DNA of 40,150 nucleotides from CAIKHN01 sp964394565 (GTDB lineage: Bacteria > Patescibacteriota > Patescibacteriia > UBA9934). The notes beneath the pieces were generated by a model. The model ran no database searches and was not told the origin of the DNA. It saw only the letters and a program-made list of their open reading frames with translations. Positions 37,701 through 40,150 of this stretch are shown here, piece after piece (the stretch's first letter is position 1; each line of letters begins with the position of its first letter). The stretch lies in contig CAYMYA010000006.1 of assembly GCA_964394565.1 (NCBI GenBank), positions 1-40,150 on the forward strand, given 5' to 3'. The position numbers were made by a program, and so were the translations under genes.

Positions 37701-39353
37701 TTAATCCACCGTCACGGCTTTGGCGAGATTGCGGGGGCGATCGGGATTGAGGGTTTTGAGGATGGCGAGTTCGTAGGCGATGAGCTGGAGGGGAATATTT
37801 GCGACAAGGCCGGTGAGCACGCCGTTTTTTGGAATAATAACGGTGTGGTGTGCGACGTGTTCGGCCAGGCGGGGATTATCCGTAATGACGATGGTTTGGG
37901 CACCGCGTGCACGCACTTCTTCTGCTGCTGTGCGCATGAGGGGGCCGTGTTGATCGTCAAAAATACAGAGTATGACCGGCGTGCCTTCTGTAATAAGGGC
38001 AAATGGGCCGTGCTTGAGTGCGCCGCCGGGGTACCCCTCTGCGTGCAGATACGTTATCTCTTTAATTTTCAATGCTCCTTCGCGCGCGATGGCTTCGCAT
38101 GGGCCCTTGCCAAGAACGAAGCAATGTTCTGTGTTTTGCAATGTTTCTGCGATTCGTTTGCACGTGCTGCGCGTACTGAGCGCTGTTTTTACTAATGTCG
38201 GAAGTCTCTGCAATTCGTCGAGCACGCGTCGCCTGCGTTCAGGTTCTGTGTTCCGGTGCATGCTGAACCATGCCGCAATAAGCTCAAGTGCGACGACTTG
38301 CGTACTGAACGCTTTGGTGGATGCGACGGCGTGTTCGCGTCCGGCATTGAGGTACACGCCACATTGTGTGGTTCGTGCAATCAGCGAGCCAACGGCGTTT
38401 ACGACGGAGCATGTCGGCACGCCCAGTTCCTGCGCCAACACCACGGCACGGTGNNNNNNNNNNNNNNNNNNNNNNNNNNNNNNNNNNNNNNNNNNNNNNN
38501 NNNNNNNNNNNNNNNNNNNNNNNNNNNNNNNNNNNNNNNNNNNNNNNNNNNNNAGTGTGCGTAATATTGCATCGGGCTGTTCCATGATTTCTTTTAGGGT
38601 CCAATGTTCGTATGGAGCGGGGGAGAGCTCGATGGTTTCTTCTGGTGCGAGTTCAATGCGCGATGTATCGAGTGTGGTGCCTGTTGGGGTGATGACAGCA
38701 AATTCGCCGTTTTGGAGTGCTATGAATTCTTTCGTGTGGTGATGAAATGCTGATGGCTCGCTTGCAAGATACATCGTGCCGTGCCCGACGCCTACCACGA
38801 GCGGGCTGCCGTTACGCGCTGCGATAATAGTGTTCGGCATGAGCGGCGAGACGACGACAATACCCCACGTTCCTTCCAGCTTTGCGAGTGCATGCTTTGT
38901 GGCAACGTCGAGCGGTTCGTCATGATCCAGAAATTTTCCAATGAGTTGCGCAATCACTTCGGTGTCTGTTTGTGAGAGGAACGTGATGCCCTCGGCCTCG
39001 AGTTCCGCTTTGAGGACATGGGAGTTTTCAATGACGCCGTTATGCACGAGCGCGATACGGCGCTTTGCATCCCAGTGTGGGTGTGCATTCTCGTCTGTCT
39101 TTCCGCCGTGCGTGGCCCAGCGCGTGTGGCCAATGCCCCAGGTGTCGCCTGCGTGGCTTGCGGTATGCGCCCGCAGTTTGGCGATCGCATCTGCCTTTGC
39201 GCCGCTCGCAAACTTGGTGGTGTGCATGGCGCCATCCCCAGAAATGGTAGCAACTCCAGCAGAGTCGTACCCTCGGCTCTCGAGTATCGCCAGCCCGTCA
39301 ATAATTATATTGACAGAATCTGCATTTCCCACAACTCCAATGATTCCACACAT
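37701..39353 (-). CDS. glmS: Glutamine--fructose-6-phosphate aminotransferase (isomerizing), with assembly gap
   Basis: Makes glucosamine-6-phosphate from fructose-6-P and glutamine, feeding UDP-GlcNAc and the Mur enzymes in this window. It starts MCGIIGVVGN (Cys at position 2 becomes the N-terminal nucleophile). The glutaminase domain (about 1-240) shows GIGHTRWATHG and NGVIENS. The isomerase domain shows HAVASTKAFSTQV, ALKHGPFALI and the C-terminal DRPRNLAKAVTVD. The 100-N run (38454-38553) removes the ACGTSY and SQSGETADT region; about 90 residues are missing. Some 516 residues are visible. A TAATAT box ends 7 nt before the ATG. No ribozyme was recognised upstream. Confidence 0.95.
   Translation of the reverse strand: MCGIIGVVGNADSVNIIIDGLAILESRGYDSAGVATISGDGAMHTTKFASGAKADAIAKLRAHTASHAGDTWGIGHTRWATHGGKTDENAHPHWDAKRRIALVHNGVIENSHVLKAELEAEGITFLSQTDTEVIAQLIGKFLDHDEPLDVATKHALAKLEGTWGIVVVSPLMPNTIIAARNGSPLVVGVGHGTMYLASEPSAFHHHTKEFIALQNGEFAVITPTGTTLDTSRIELAPEETIELSPAPYEHWTLKEIMEQPDAILRTXXXXXXXXXXXXXXXXXXXXXXXXXXXXXXXXXXHRAVVLAQELGVPTCSVVNAVGSLIARTTQCGVYLNAGREHAVASTKAFSTQVVALELIAAWFSMHRNTEPERRRRVLDELQRLPTLVKTALSTRSTCKRIAETLQNTEHCFVLGKGPCEAIAREGALKIKEITYLHAEGYPGGALKHGPFALITEGTPVILCIFDDQHGPLMRTAAEEVRARGAQTIVITDNPRLAEHVAHHTVIIPKNGVLTGLVANIPLQLIAYELAILKTLNPDRPRNLAKAVTVD
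38454..38553. other. Assembly gap (100 N) inside glmS
   Basis: Exactly 100 N, a placeholder. Comparison with the usual GlmS length (about 609 aa) suggests about 270-285 nt are really missing. The flanks share no repeat, unlike the mnmA gap. Confidence 0.9.
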
Positions 39354-39360
39354 ATGCTTT

Positions 39361-39366
39361 ATATTA
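39361..39366 (-). promoter_or_regulatory. -10 box TAATAT before glmS
   Basis: Minus-strand TAATAT ends 7 nt before the glmS ATG, predicting a leaderless message. This leaves no room for a glmS ribozyme. Confidence 0.6.
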
Positions 39367-39447
39367 CTGATAAGCGCTTCTCACAGTGTACTCTGAATAG
39401 CAGACTGCGCACGTACCTGTTTGTGGATAGTATGACAGAAGAGGGTG

Positions 39448-39484
39448 CATCAAAATACCACCGAAAAACGGTGGTATTTTGATG
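39448..39484. terminator. Perfect 16-bp inverted repeat, probable bidirectional terminator
   Basis: CATCAAAATACCACCG, loop AAAAA, then the exact reverse complement. On the minus strand it lies 69 nt after the stop of the last gene (39554) and upstream of glmS. The arms contain A4/T4 tracts at both ends. It is longer than the other terminators here. Confidence 0.65.
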
Positions 39485-39553
39485 GCTCCGAATAGTGAAC
39501 GGGTTCAGAACGGTGAATTGGTCAGATTTAAGGCCGATGATTGCCTCACTGAA

Positions 39554-40144
39554 TCAAAAATATATGACTGGTTCATTGACTAACTGTTCGTGATGATAGC
39601 CTAATCTTGAATCGTCTTCCACAAGGGAGGTCTTCATTGCTACTGTGTCTAATTGAGAAACACTCACAACATATCCTTCATCAGCACCTGTTTGCGTAGG
39701 TGGAAAATCAGACCACGGATATGACACGATTTTCACACCAGATTCCAATAGCCTCTCTCTGAAATTTCCTAACTTCTCTCTCTCCTCAAAACTTATGCCA
39801 AGCTCAGCGGGAGGATCTTCCGGCACAAAAGCCAAGCTTCCTTCAATTGATCCATGTTCCCTTAACAACTGAATGAGCGAATTATCATGTTCTGTTGAAT
39901 GAGCAAAGAACGTCCCTCGATGATCACGGCTTAGTACAGCTACACAGCGGGTAAAGTCAGGAGACAAAATTTTCGCATCTCCTTTTACTCTAACAAAAGA
40001 ACCCTGTTCAACAACGATGAATTCCTCGGATGAGAAAGCGACTCCATCGGTTACTTCGCCCGTATCGTGGAAACGTTGAATTGAACCGAGCAATTCACCA
40101 TCTCCAGGCTGCCAAGGCGCATCGTTCTCGATACATTTGTCCAT
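39554..40144 (-). CDS. Unknown protein at the window edge
   Basis: 196 aa if it starts at the ATG at 40144, 6 nt from the window end, so the true start may lie outside. Soluble and acidic, with no signal segment. Parts: PDFTRCVAVLSRDHRGTFFAH (about 64-84), then LIQLLREHGSIEGSLAFVP, and a C-terminal YVVSVSQLDTVAMKTSLVE. The middle reads like an alternating strand-helix domain with a central Cys and His (CVAV...AHS), faintly recalling CheD-like folds, but I would not assign a function. More AT-rich than glmS. Confidence 0.6.
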   Translation of the reverse strand: MDKCIENDAPWQPGDGELLGSIQRFHDTGEVTDGVAFSSEEFIVVEQGSFVRVKGDAKILSPDFTRCVAVLSRDHRGTFFAHSTEHDNSLIQLLREHGSIEGSLAFVPEDPPAELGISFEEREKLGNFRERLLESGVKIVSYPWSDFPPTQTGADEGYVVSVSQLDTVAMKTSLVEDDSRLGYHHEQLVNEPVIYF

Positions 40145-40150
40145 CTCAGC

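Noticed and set aside
39354..39447. glmS ribozyme upstream of glmS
   Set aside because: A -10 box 7 nt before the ATG leaves no leader, and no ribozyme core was seen.
1..40150. Recoded UGA (Gracilibacteria/Absconditabacteria-type genetic code)
   Set aside because: TGA ends several genes at family-typical C-termini (for example nrdJ and the gene before the Clp-like ATPase), so it is a stop here.

Overview
This 40 kb window looks like a scaffold from an ultra-small-genome bacterium of the Candidate Phyla Radiation (Patescibacteria, Parcubacteria-like). The evidence is indirect. Housekeeping genes are tightly packed and their proteins compact or domain-trimmed (UvrA of 837 aa, MurF without its N-terminal domain). 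There is a class II B12-dependent ribonucleotide reductase and a cobalamin adenosyltransferase but no B12 synthesis gene. Many conserved-unknown membrane proteins occur. Shine-Dalgarno sites are almost absent, and many start codons sit 7-9 nt after an extended -10 box (TGN-TANNNT). TGA is used as a normal stop, which argues against the UGA-recoding CPR lineages. The phylum call is inference. Two 100-N runs show that this is a scaffolded draft, probably metagenomic.

Layout. 1-120: tRNA-Trp (minus) with terminator. 271-5081: small envelope and unknown genes (a Cys-motif membrane microprotein, a NAGPA-like phosphodiester glycosidase, AlkD, a PdaC/DUF3298-type protein, a DUF1003 protein, an unknown, and a GNAT/FemAB-like transferase), many with their own near-leaderless promoter. 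5146-11600: nucleotide excision repair (uvrB, uvrA) with a PemK/MazF-type toxin gene between them; then an unknown gene with a possible ADP-ribosyltransferase-like motif, followed by a leftover 3' end of a second uvrA. 11607-14474 (minus): one-carbon operon glyA - SAM methyltransferase - folD with overlapping genes. 14561-20217 (plus): murB, hpf, murC, secA. 20433-24380: small membrane and coiled-coil unknowns and a membrane-anchored ClpC-like ATPase whose first ATPase module is degenerate. 24406-26322: RluA-type pseudouridine synthase and mnmA. 26468-29840: nrdJ behind a double NrdR-box operator. 29891-32703: Mrr-like nuclease, coiled-coil microprotein, DUF84 nucleotidase, cobO-type adenosyltransferase and an acidic unknown. 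32777-36700: class B penicillin-binding protein, murF-like ligase, tsaC. 36708-40144: an AT-rich unknown, a tRNA of uncertain identity, glmS (with a gap) and a final unknown.

How the genes fit together. glmS, murB, murC, the murF-like ligase and the transpeptidase make and cross-link peptidoglycan. nrdJ needs adenosylcobalamin, which the adenosyltransferase 2 kb downstream could make from salvaged B12. GlyA and FolD exchange one-carbon units. A small family of palindromic repeats (core CCCCGC...GCGGGG) is scattered between genes, and one copy lies in frame inside uvrB.

No rRNA, CRISPR array, transposase or prophage module was seen.
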